NCBI RefSeq assembly: GCF_002797445.1
Contig: NZ_PGEP01000001.1
Location: 2,728,501 to 2,792,500 of the forward strand
Reading direction: 5' to 3'
DNA length: 64,000 nt
Origin: Acidovorax sp. 69
Lineage (GTDB): Bacteria; Pseudomonadota; Gammaproteobacteria; Burkholderiales; Burkholderiaceae_C
Part shown: positions 55,391-63,519 of the stretch, piece by piece
Position numbering within the stretch: the first letter of the stretch is position 1
Layout: every line of letters begins with the position of its first letter
The notes under the pieces: model-generated
What the model saw: only the letters and a program-made list of their open reading frames with translations
The model's database searches: none
Told to the model about the DNA's origin: nothing
Position numbers and translations under genes: made by a program

Positions 55391-55768
55391 GTGCGCAAGG
55401 ACATCGACATCTTTGGCAAGACCGGCACGCCGGTGCCAAGCGCCACGGATGGCATCTCGCTTCTCGCGGGAGAGACCGCCAAAGACGGCAAGGTGGTGCT
55501 TGTGCTTGTGCTCATGCTCGGACCCCGCTGGCGGCTGCATTGTTTTGTGCATCTGGACTCGATCCGAACAGGCGCCTTGTCGTTCGTGGTGTCTGGCGAG
55601 ACCATCGGTACGCTGGCCGCCAACGGCAACGCACTGGGCAAGCCACCGCACCTGCGCCATTCCATCGGGCGAATACTGCCCGCACCGTGGAAGGTGGATG
55701 GCGCTACGCAGGGCCACAAAAAACGGTTTTTTCTATCGATCCTCACGCTTATCTACTCGAACGGTGAC
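55391..55768 (+). pseudogene. Decayed M23-family metallopeptidase gene
   Basis: In one frame, DIDIFGKTGTPVPSATDGIS, then LLAGETAKDGKVVLVL, GPRWRLHCFVHLDSI and ANGNALGKPPHLRHSIGRI follow the order of M23 (LytM) peptidases, whose typical text is HEGxDIFAxxGTPVxAxxDGxV ... HYYAHLD ... GNA...PPHLHFxI. The first zinc histidine is replaced by a lysine (RKDIDIFG), the HxH pair is disturbed (HLRHS) and no start codon or signal lies upstream in frame. It is therefore a remnant. It fills most of the 667-bp gap between the AsmA gene and dnaE2; flanking parts hold nothing else I recognise. Confidence 0.6.
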
Positions 55769-55925
55769 TGCCGGGGTCAGACACTGACCTCAATACACCC
55801 CAACGCCCTGCTCGCGCACTCTGCATCAAACCGCCACGGCCAAGGCGAATGAACCTCGAACCAGACAGTACAAGGCCCCTTGCACAACACCAATGCGCTG
55901 GTCGCTCAAAGAACTGCGCTTCCCC

Positions 55926-58900
55926 TCAATGAAAATCCCGGCTGCCTTGCAGCGCCTGGGCCATGCGCCCAAGCAGTGGCGTCATGTCTTTGAATCGCTG
56001 GGCCACCAAGTGGCGCACCACGGTGGGCTCCGGGCCGGAAGACGATGGCGCGGCGCCGTCCGGCACGCTGCACTGCCACACCCCCTCTACCGCCAGCAGT
56101 TGCGAGCGCAGCAGCGCATTGCGCCAGGTCTCGACCAATGCAGGCCACACGATCACGTTGACGGGGCCGGTTTCATCCTCCAGTGTGACGAACATCGTGC
56201 CCTTGGCTGTGCCAGGGCGCTGGCGCACGGTGACGATGCCGCAGGCGCGCACCTTGCGGCCGTGGGGCACGGTGTTCAGCTGCAGTGCGGTCAGCAGCCG
56301 CCAGCGGTCCAGGCGCGGGCGCAGCAAGGCCAGCGGATGGCGGCGCAGCGTGAGACCGGTGGCGGCGTAGTCAAACAGGATTTCTTCGCCCTCGGGGGCT
56401 GCGGGCAACTGAAGCGGCGCTTCATGCACCGGTGCATCGCGCAACAAGGCCGGCGCGGTGTGCTGCGCTGCAGCATCCCACATCTGCTGGCGCCGATGGC
56501 CGGAAAGGCGCGCCAGCGCATCGGCTGCAGCCAGGACCTGCAGATCCTGCTGGCTCAGCTGCGCGCGCAGGGCCATATCTTCGGTATTGGCGAATGCGGG
56601 GCCTGTGGCACGGGCTTGTGCCAGGCGTTCGGCAGCATCTGCACGCAAACCGCCCACCAGCCGCAGGCCCAGGCGCACAGCGGGCTGCGGCAGTGGCGGT
56701 GCCCCCAGTCCGCGTGCGGGCCGCAGCTGTTCTGCGGGGCCTTCCAGCGTGCAGTCGATGTCACTGCAGGTCACGTCGATGGGCAGAATGCGCAGGCCGT
56801 GGCGGCGTGCATCCTGCACCAGCTGCGAGGCGGTGTAAAAACCCATGGGCAGCGAGTTGAGCAACGCTGCCAGAAAACACGCGGGCTCATGGCACTTGAA
56901 CCAGCTGCTGGCATAGGCCAGCAAGGCAAAGCTGTGGGCGTGGCTCTCAGGAAAGCCGTATTCACCAAAACCCAGCATCTGCTGGAAGATGGCCTGGGCA
57001 AACTCAGGGCGGTAGCCCTTGGCCAGCATGCCTTTCATCAGGGGTTCTTCAAAACGGTGCACGCCGCCCTTGCGCTTCCATGCCGCCATAGAGCGGCGCA
57101 GGTCATCGGCCATGCCCGGCGTGAAATCCGCAGCGATCATGGCGATTTGCATCACCTGCTCCTGAAAGATGGGCACACCCAGCGTCCGCGCCAGGGCTGT
57201 TTCCAACTCCGCTTTCTCCAGCACCAGCGGTTCGCCCCTGCGCCTGCGTTCACGCGCTTGCAAGTACGGGTGCACCATGCCACCTTGGATGGGCCCGGGC
57301 CGCACAATGGCGACTTCCACCACCAGGTCATAGAACACGCGCGGCTGCAGGCGGGGCAGCATGCTCATCTGAGCGCGACTCTCGATCTGGAACACGCCCA
57401 CGGTGTCGGCCGCGCAGATCATGTCGTAGGTGGCGGGGTCTTCGCGCGGGATGTCGTGCAGCAGCCAGCCTTCGCCCCGCAGCGCGGAGCGCAAGTCCAG
57501 GCAACGGCGCAACGCGCTGAGCATGCCCAAGGCCAGCACATCGACCTTGAGCAGCCCCATGATGTCGAGGTCGTCCTTGTCCCATTGAATGACGGAGCGG
57601 CCTGGCATGCTCGCGGGCTCCACCGGCACCAGGCGCGTGAGCTTGCCCTGCGTGAGCACAAATCCGCCCACATGCTGGCTCAGATGGCGCGGAAAGCCCT
57701 TGAGTTGCGCGGCCAGCTCCAGCCACAGCGTGGCCGTGTGCCGATGCAGTGGCATACCCAGGCCTTGTGCCAGCTCCTGCAGGCGGTCGGTCGCAAACTC
57801 TTCGTCGAACCAGTGATGGTCCTTGGCAAAGGCATCCACCAAGGCAGGCGCCACCCCCAGGGCCTTGCCCACATCGCGCAAGGCGCTGCGTGTGCGATAG
57901 GTCGTGACCACAGCGGTAATGGCGGCGCGCTCGCGGCCGTATTTTTCATAGATGTACTGGATGACTTCTTCGCGCCGGTCGTGCTCAAAGTCCACATCGA
58001 TATCGGGCGGCTCGCTGCGCTCTTTGCTGATAAAGCGCTCGAACAAAAGATGTGAATCTGCGGGGTTCACTGCCGTGATGCCCAGCACATAACAAACGAC
58101 CGAATTGGCAGCCGAACCGCGCCCCTGGCACAGGATGCCCACGCTGCGCGCAAAGCGCACGATGTCGTGCACGGTGAGGAAATACATCTCGTACTTGCAA
58201 TGTGCAATCAACACCAGCTCTTTGCGGATCTGCGCAGCAATCCAGTCGGGCACCCCTTGGGGATAGCGGCCCCTGGCCCCCTCCTCGGCCAGCCAGGCAA
58301 GTGCCTGGGCAGGCGTCATGCCAGCCGGAACGGTCTCCAGCGGATATTGGTACTTGATTTCCTTGAGATTGAAGGAGCAACGCGCTGCCACCGTGAGCGT
58401 GGCTGCCAGCAACTCGGGCGGATAAAGGCCTGCCAGCCGCACACGCCGGCGCAGGTGGCGTTCGGCATTCGGTTGCAGGGCAAAGCCGCATTCCGCCACG
58501 CTGCAGCCCCGTTGCACGGCGGTGACGACGTCCTGCAGCGGCTTGCGCCCGCGCCCATGCATGTGCACGTCGCCAGCGGCCACCAGCGGCAGACTGAGCA
58601 CAGCCCCCACGCGCTGCAACGTGGCCAGCCACAAACCATCGTCCGGCGCCAGATGCAACTCTACGGCCAGCCAGATATGGCCGTCAAAATATGAGTCAAA
58701 ATGGCTTGTAGCGCTTGATATACAAGCGCTGACAGCTACAAAATCAGAAGCATTCAAACGCTGGCGGCATGGGGCCAGCAGCAGCTCGCACCCGCGCAGC
58801 AGCGCCAACGGGCTGCCCGGCCCCACGCGATACTCGCCCTTGGGCGCTGCCGCGCGGGCGGCGGTGATGAACTCGCACAGGTTTCCCCAGCCCTCGGCGT

Positions 58901-59240
58901 CGCGCGCCAGCGCCACCAGCCGCAGATCGCCCCACAAGAACTCACTGCCCACGATGAGATGCAGGCCTGATTTTTCAGCCGCTTCATGTGCCCGCACCAC
59001 CCCCGCCACCGAGCATTCATCCGTCAGTGCCAGCGCCTGATAACCCAGCGCCAAGGCACGCTCCACAAGCTCTTGCGGGTGGGATGCACCGCGCTGAAAG
59101 CTGAAGTTGGACAGGCAGTGCAGCTCTGCATAACCCGGCAGCCCCGCTGCAACGGCTGGCACGGACGGCGCCACGGAGGAGTCCCTGGCCGAAGTCAGAG
59201 CAAGGGGCGAAGGCACCACCCCAGCGGCACTGCGCGCCAT
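55926..59240 (-). CDS. dnaE2: Error-prone DNA polymerase DnaE2 (ImuC)
   Basis: 1104 residues of a C-family polymerase. PHP domain at the N terminus (YAELHCLSNFSFQRGASHPQ), catalytic aspartates in PPDIDVDFEHDRREEVI, and later the helix-hairpin-helix and OB domain (VRACGIVTVRQRPGTAKGTM). Shorter than DnaE1, as expected. It carries out SOS mutagenic lesion bypass with ImuA and ImuB. The ATG at 59240 overlaps the imuB stop; a GTG at 59243 is an alternative. Residues about 165-186 come from palindromic repeat R9, in frame. Confidence 0.92.
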   Translation of the reverse strand: MARSAAGVVPSPLALTSARDSSVAPSVPAVAAGLPGYAELHCLSNFSFQRGASHPQELVERALALGYQALALTDECSVAGVVRAHEAAEKSGLHLIVGSEFLWGDLRLVALARDAEGWGNLCEFITAARAAAPKGEYRVGPGSPLALLRGCELLLAPCRQRLNASDFVAVSACISSATSHFDSYFDGHIWLAVELHLAPDDGLWLATLQRVGAVLSLPLVAAGDVHMHGRGRKPLQDVVTAVQRGCSVAECGFALQPNAERHLRRRVRLAGLYPPELLAATLTVAARCSFNLKEIKYQYPLETVPAGMTPAQALAWLAEEGARGRYPQGVPDWIAAQIRKELVLIAHCKYEMYFLTVHDIVRFARSVGILCQGRGSAANSVVCYVLGITAVNPADSHLLFERFISKERSEPPDIDVDFEHDRREEVIQYIYEKYGRERAAITAVVTTYRTRSALRDVGKALGVAPALVDAFAKDHHWFDEEFATDRLQELAQGLGMPLHRHTATLWLELAAQLKGFPRHLSQHVGGFVLTQGKLTRLVPVEPASMPGRSVIQWDKDDLDIMGLLKVDVLALGMLSALRRCLDLRSALRGEGWLLHDIPREDPATYDMICAADTVGVFQIESRAQMSMLPRLQPRVFYDLVVEVAIVRPGPIQGGMVHPYLQARERRRRGEPLVLEKAELETALARTLGVPIFQEQVMQIAMIAADFTPGMADDLRRSMAAWKRKGGVHRFEEPLMKGMLAKGYRPEFAQAIFQQMLGFGEYGFPESHAHSFALLAYASSWFKCHEPACFLAALLNSLPMGFYTASQLVQDARRHGLRILPIDVTCSDIDCTLEGPAEQLRPARGLGAPPLPQPAVRLGLRLVGGLRADAAERLAQARATGPAFANTEDMALRAQLSQQDLQVLAAADALARLSGHRRQQMWDAAAQHTAPALLRDAPVHEAPLQLPAAPEGEEILFDYAATGLTLRRHPLALLRPRLDRWRLLTALQLNTVPHGRKVRACGIVTVRQRPGTAKGTMFVTLEDETGPVNVIVWPALVETWRNALLRSQLLAVEGVWQCSVPDGAAPSSSGPEPTVVRHLVAQRFKDMTPLLGRMAQALQGSRDFH
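58683..58746 (-). repeat. Palindromic AT-rich repeat, copy R9, inside dnaE2
   Basis: On the minus strand: TTTTGTAGCTGTCAGCGCTT, then GTATATCAAGCGCTACAAG and CCATTTTGACTC. The dyad AGCGCTTG / CAAGCGCT is perfect around ATATA. The dnaE2 frame reads it as DFVAVSACISSATSHFDSYF between LAPCRQRLNAS and DGHIWLAVELH. Confidence 0.82.
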
Positions 59241-60904
59241 CACCCAAAAACTCCCTGCAAAAACCAGCGATGGGGGCGCGCCAGGGCCTGTGTGCCCTCA
59301 GAAACAGGCGCCAGCCGCTCGCGGAACACCCACACCAGCCCCGCCACATCGTTGTGCGCCACAAAATAGTCACGCAAGGCCAGGCCCGCACCGGGGCGGG
59401 CCGGATCTTCGCCGTCCTCCATGGCAGACCACCAACCCGCCTCGAACCGATGGGGACCGGCCAACAGGCGCAGCAGACCGTGGTGACAGGGGCGGTTGCC
59501 CTGCACAAGCAAGCGGCGGGGCGGATTGAGCAGCCAGGTGGGCAGCAGCAAGGCATGGGGGTGCATATCCAGCGCGGCACCCGAAACGCTGGCGGGCACA
59601 TGCCGGACGGCAGGACGCATTGCAGGGCGGGCTGCCGTGACAAGGCATAACACCTCGGCCGCAGGTCGCCACTGCTGCATGCGCTCGGGCCGATGGTCGG
59701 CCTGCAGCACGGGGGCCAGCACATGGTCCGCCCCCAGGCGGGCTGACAGGCGCTCCAGCAACTGGTGCAAGGCCTCGCCCTGCACGTCTGATGAATGGTC
59801 ATGGGCCGCACCCCGATCACCGGGTGGCAGCAGGCTCGCGCTGCGGTGTGGCAACAGTGCCGACTCCAGCAGGCGCAGCGTGATCTGGTTGACCGGTGCC
59901 GCCAGGGCCGTGCGTGCCAGGTTTTCAGACAACAGGCGCCGCAAGTGCGCCATGTCTTGCGTGGCCTGGGCGGTGCGTACCTGCAGGGCCTGCGCAGGGG
60001 CGATCAGCACCCCATCGATGCGCCGCAGGTCGTGGCGCCAGGCCAGCTCCAGCGCCAGCGCACCCTGTTGTCGGCCCTGCAGCCAGCCCTGCAGGGCCGA
60101 CAACAGGGTGCGGTTGGCGCTCCACAGCAGCGCATCGGCCGACTCTGCCAATGCAGGCAGCTCGGTGGCAAGCACAAACTGCTCGGGCAATTCCAGCCAG
60201 CGGTGCGCCTCCGGGGCATCGCCCAACGCCTGGTCCAGCACCCGCAACACGCCGGCACCAAAACGCCTTGCCACCCCGGCACGCGGCAGCGCATGCAGCG
60301 ACCCCCACGTGCGGCAGCCCATGTGCTCCAGGCTGGCCACATGCGGGCGCAAGGCCGTCAAAGTGTGCAAAGGCAAGCCCTTCAGGGCGCTGTCAGACAA
60401 CGGCGAGATCGCCTGCGGCCAATCAACCAGTGCGGTCTTTTTGTGGCTGCCTTCCGAGGCTCTGGGACCGTGGGGCCGCCGGCTCTCCGCCGCCTGTGCC
60501 ATGCGCAACAAAGCCTGCGCCACCAGGGCTGTCGGCCCACAGCCCCAGACGGTGGTTGGCGGGTCAGCTGTTTGTCCACCAACGTCATCGCCTGCCGCTG
60601 CATCCGCCAAACCAACGCAGGCATCGGACCAAGCCTGCAATACCAGCGCCAACAAAACATCGGGCCCGCCCCACAGCCGTTCGGTGCTGGAGACCTCCAG
60701 CAACACGGTGTCACCATCCACCAGCGCCACGCGCGGAGTGAAACGCAAGGCCCACCACCCCGCCGCAGCGGCCACCAGCGGGCTGGGCGACATTGGGGCC
60801 GCCCCGCTGCCAGCTGCTGCTGGCGCAGGGCCCACTGCTCCGGCGCCTTCGCGCCTTGCTACGGACTCATCCAGCCATGGCAATGGCAGTGCGATCCAGT
60901 GCAT
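59240..60904 (-). CDS. imuB: ImuB, Y-family polymerase-like SOS mutagenesis protein
   Basis: 554 residues from ATG 60904, with a purine-rich ribosome site upstream. MHWIALPLPWLDES begins the family. The fold is that of a Y-family polymerase without the catalytic acidic residues: LVDGDTVLLEVSSTERLWGG, LPLHTLTALRPHVASLEHMG, then WLELPEQFVLATELPALAES. ImuB links ImuA and DnaE2 to the beta clamp. The start overlaps the end of imuA by 38 bp and the stop overlaps dnaE2. It contains a perfect 24-bp inverted repeat (see separate entry). Confidence 0.88.
   Translation of the reverse strand: MHWIALPLPWLDESVARREGAGAVGPAPAAAGSGAAPMSPSPLVAAAAGWWALRFTPRVALVDGDTVLLEVSSTERLWGGPDVLLALVLQAWSDACVGLADAAAGDDVGGQTADPPTTVWGCGPTALVAQALLRMAQAAESRRPHGPRASEGSHKKTALVDWPQAISPLSDSALKGLPLHTLTALRPHVASLEHMGCRTWGSLHALPRAGVARRFGAGVLRVLDQALGDAPEAHRWLELPEQFVLATELPALAESADALLWSANRTLLSALQGWLQGRQQGALALELAWRHDLRRIDGVLIAPAQALQVRTAQATQDMAHLRRLLSENLARTALAAPVNQITLRLLESALLPHRSASLLPPGDRGAAHDHSSDVQGEALHQLLERLSARLGADHVLAPVLQADHRPERMQQWRPAAEVLCLVTAARPAMRPAVRHVPASVSGAALDMHPHALLLPTWLLNPPRRLLVQGNRPCHHGLLRLLAGPHRFEAGWWSAMEDGEDPARPGAGLALRDYFVAHNDVAGLVWVFRERLAPVSEGTQALARPHRWFLQGVFG
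60059..60112. repeat. Perfect 24-bp inverted repeat with 6-nt loop inside imuB
   Basis: The arms 60059-60082 and 60089-60112 are exact complements around CCAGCC; each arm includes CCTGTTGTCGGCCCTGCAG or its complement. On the coding strand it encodes RTLLSALQGWLQGRQQGA, which still fits the ImuB pattern LLxxLxxxLxxRQxG. It is not bounded by target duplications or any transposase gene. Confidence 0.9.
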
Positions 60905-61739
60905 GCTCCCTCCCCTCCGGCCCAACCATCGCAGGCACGGGCACAGAGCGCTGACACAGCTCCCGTGTATCCCCAAGGACTGCCGTGTTGCGATGCATTA
61001 CCGTTGCATGGACCGCCATCTGTGCGGCACGCCGGCGCTCTGCCTGCGCTGTCAGCGCCTGCGCCAACTGAGGGTGACAAGCCGGCAGATCAAGCCCCTG
61101 CGCAAGATGCGGCCCCCGGCGTTTGAGGATATGCACCTGCATCCCTGGCGATGCCGAGGCGTCACCCGGCAGTGCCAGCCCTTGTACCTGCAGCCGCAGC
61201 AAGGCGGGCGACGCCTGCAGCGCAGCGCTGGCCGGGCGAAACACCCACAACAACTGCTGTTGTTGCGCCGCCGCCAATTGCAGCCTGCGCAAGGCCGCCG
61301 GTTGCGCCTGCGGCAGCCAGGCCATGACGGCCAGCACATCGCGGCACCGCAGTGCCTGCTCGGCAGCCCAGAGTGCCGCCTTGGCGTTATCGGCCCGCAC
61401 CATGCACAACCGCTGTGCCGACAGCCCCTTCGCCGTGAGTGCCGGGCCAAAAGGCTCACAGGGGGGGGCCACAGCCACCACAGTACCCGCCCGCTGGGCG
61501 GTAGCCTGTGCCAGCGCTGGCAGCACCAGTTGCCATTCATGCAGGCCTGCCGAGGGTTGCAGTACCTCGCTCAAAGCCCCCACCGGCCAGCCTCCGCCGG
61601 GCAACTGGGTGTCCAGCAGCGCATACCCTGTGGGCTGCGCTGGGTGCAGGCCCATGCCCAGGGTATCTGCATGCCAGACACCCGGCACGACAGCGGGAAG
61701 ATCAGACGCAACCCGCAGGGAAAGGCGCAATGCAGACAT
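60867..61739 (-). CDS. imuA: ImuA, RecA-like SOS mutagenesis protein
   Basis: 290 residues. The start of the core (YALLDTQLPGGGWPVGALSE) and LPALAQATAQRAGTVVAVAP follow the ImuA/SulA-like-RecA pattern; the Walker A is degenerate, as in the family. First gene of imuA-imuB-dnaE2, the mutasome that replaces Pol V in many bacteria. A LexA-type box lies 28 bp before the start codon, so the operon is very probably SOS-induced. It overlaps imuB by 38 bp. Confidence 0.87.
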   Translation of the reverse strand: MSALRLSLRVASDLPAVVPGVWHADTLGMGLHPAQPTGYALLDTQLPGGGWPVGALSEVLQPSAGLHEWQLVLPALAQATAQRAGTVVAVAPPCEPFGPALTAKGLSAQRLCMVRADNAKAALWAAEQALRCRDVLAVMAWLPQAQPAALRRLQLAAAQQQQLLWVFRPASAALQASPALLRLQVQGLALPGDASASPGMQVHILKRRGPHLAQGLDLPACHPQLAQALTAQAERRRAAQMAVHATVMHRNTAVLGDTRELCQRSVPVPAMVGPEGREHALDRTAIAMAG

Positions 61740-62202
61740 GGTGGCGAAATGGCTTCAAAAACAAGAATACTGTGAATATACACAGTATTTTGAAGCATGT
61801 GCACCCCATGAGGGAGACGCTGAAAAAGAACGACTATGGGGCTATGAATGCCTGTCGCAAAGCACTACCCCACAGGGTCAGTCAGCGGCACCCGGACCCC
61901 ACGCACTGTTGCAAGCATCCGGATCGAAACGAATGCGCGCAGTTGCGATGGCCGCATTGAGAGAAAAAGCCAAAGGGCACCACTGTCTCGCGCTCCGCGC
62001 AGCGAGGGCTGCCCCCAAGGCGGTATGGCAGCCTGGACGGAATCGCTCACCCAGTGACATCCAGAAACTTCCGCCCGGACCATCGCTGCTCATGGGCTCT
62101 TTCGCGCCAAAGCCTACGGTGATTTCAAGATCCAGACGCACCCTGTCACCGGGGGTGGATCACACAGAAGCGCCAAACGGCTGGCTACGTGCAATCCATC
62201 CT
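61740..62202. other. Intergenic stretch between imuA and the HD-GYP gene
   Basis: It holds the SOS box near the imuA end. A 50-codon ORF at 61808-61960 (MRETLKKNDYGAMNACRKAL) has no recognised relatives and I do not call it a gene. Nothing else is recognised apart from a possible decayed GC-rich repeat near 61980-62040. Confidence 0.5.
61767..61786. promoter_or_regulatory. LexA-binding SOS box upstream of imuA
   Basis: TACTGTGAATATACACAGTA: a CTG-N10-CAG site with near-perfect symmetry, the classical proteobacterial LexA operator, placed 28 bp before the imuA start codon. Confidence 0.9.
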
Positions 62203-63519
62203 TCACAGTCTCCGCAGCGCCCAATCACACCAGTCGGCCACAGCAGCGTCCGCAGGGGTCGCACGGTCCGATAACTTGGGCCAGCGACGATGGCTGGCGT
62301 TCAGAATGCTTTGCAACTGCCACAGTGCCTCTCGCCCCACCAAGGCCACCTCGGCCATGCCGATGGCATCACCCTGCAATTGCGCCATCAAATCGCCCTG
62401 CTGCTGAGGGTGTGACCCCGCTTCCACCAAGGCTTTTTGAAGGGCAAGCAAGCGCGAGTCGGCAAATGCAAAGGCGCTACCTTCAAGGGCCTTGGTGCCA
62501 GTTCCAGTGGCAGGGGGCAAGGCTGCCTTGAGCTGGTCCCAGTAAGAAAAAGCCTCGGCCAGCAAGTCAATCTGGCGCGAAGCATCATTGCCCAAGGGCA
62601 TGAGGGCCGATTCGCGAGTCACCTCTTCCTGCAGCAAAGGCAGGACATGCGCGACCAATGCCGACGGGAATTTACGGTGGTTGAGCCGCAGCACCAACGA
62701 CAGACGCTGCGCTGGCATATCGTCGTATTTTTCGTAAAACGCAGTCACCACCTCGGCCAACAGCAGAATGCGGCCCATGGGCGTGATGTCAGCACCGGCC
62801 AGTGCGCGGGGGTAGCCGCTCCCGTCCATGCGCTCATGGTGCTCTAACACGGCCACTTCAGTGGCACGGGAATAGGACTGGGTATCGCGAATCATCAGCA
62901 TGGCGGTGATCGGGTGCGCCACCAGATGCTTGCGCTGCGCACCGACCACCTTGTGGTCAGGGTCGCTCCAGGCCGGGTCCATGTGCAGCACACCCAGGTC
63001 ATGCAGCAAGGCGGCAGCGGCCAGCGCGCCGCAATCGCGCTCAGTGAGGCCACTCTTGATCCCCAGAAAAACGGCCACAGTCATCATCTGCAAGCTGTGC
63101 TGAAACAGCTGGGGCCGCTGGTCACGCATCACCGTGAGCTTGCAGGCCATGGAGGTCGGCAATGGCAGGGAGCGCAGCGGCGCCAAAAGCCGGGCCGCCG
63201 ACCCCAATGCCTCGACCAGCATGCCCGGCAGCACTTCCTGCTCAATGAGCGTCTGGCCCGCCACCAGCAAAGCGGGCACGTCCACGGGGTTCTCGATGGA
63301 CAGGTGGCGGTCGATGGGCTCGCGCAGTTTGTGCTGCACCAGGCGGTCATAAAGCCGGCTGTCGATGCGGGTCCCCTTTTCCACCAACTTGATGCCGTTG
63401 TCGGTGTAGATGGCTGCGTCGGCAACCACCGTACGCCGGTCAGCCATATCGGTCAGCGCGCGCAGATAGTGGGGGCTGTCAGTAGTGTCGATATCCGCAG
63501 GGAAAAGGGTATCTGTCAT
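62203..63519 (-). CDS. HD-GYP domain c-di-GMP phosphodiesterase (soluble)
   Basis: 438 residues without transmembrane helices. An N-terminal segment of about 130 residues without clear family (DGNGIK-like TDNGIKLVEKGTRIDSRLYD resembles the DUF3391-type start of HD-GYP proteins). The HD pair is in AALLHDLGVLHMDP and the GYP part in LEHHERMDGSGYPRAL, so it should hydrolyse c-di-GMP. An FNR-type site lies about 90 bp upstream, which hints at oxygen control. Single gene. Confidence 0.85.
   Translation of the reverse strand: MTDTLFPADIDTTDSPHYLRALTDMADRRTVVADAAIYTDNGIKLVEKGTRIDSRLYDRLVQHKLREPIDRHLSIENPVDVPALLVAGQTLIEQEVLPGMLVEALGSAARLLAPLRSLPLPTSMACKLTVMRDQRPQLFQHSLQMMTVAVFLGIKSGLTERDCGALAAAALLHDLGVLHMDPAWSDPDHKVVGAQRKHLVAHPITAMLMIRDTQSYSRATEVAVLEHHERMDGSGYPRALAGADITPMGRILLLAEVVTAFYEKYDDMPAQRLSLVLRLNHRKFPSALVAHVLPLLQEEVTRESALMPLGNDASRQIDLLAEAFSYWDQLKAALPPATGTGTKALEGSAFAFADSRLLALQKALVEAGSHPQQQGDLMAQLQGDAIGMAEVALVGREALWQLQSILNASHRRWPKLSDRATPADAAVADWCDWALRRL

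Noticed and set aside
55893..58055. 720-codon plus-strand ORF opposite dnaE2
   Set aside because: Shadow frame with low-complexity composition; dnaE2 is unmistakable on the other strand.
60059..60112. imuB inverted repeat as transposon ends or a terminator
   Set aside because: There is no target duplication, no cargo between the arms and no T run; the protein frame is intact.
59496..61775. 759-codon plus-strand ORF opposite imuA and imuB
   Set aside because: Ser/Arg/Ala-rich shadow of the imu operon with no recognisable domain.
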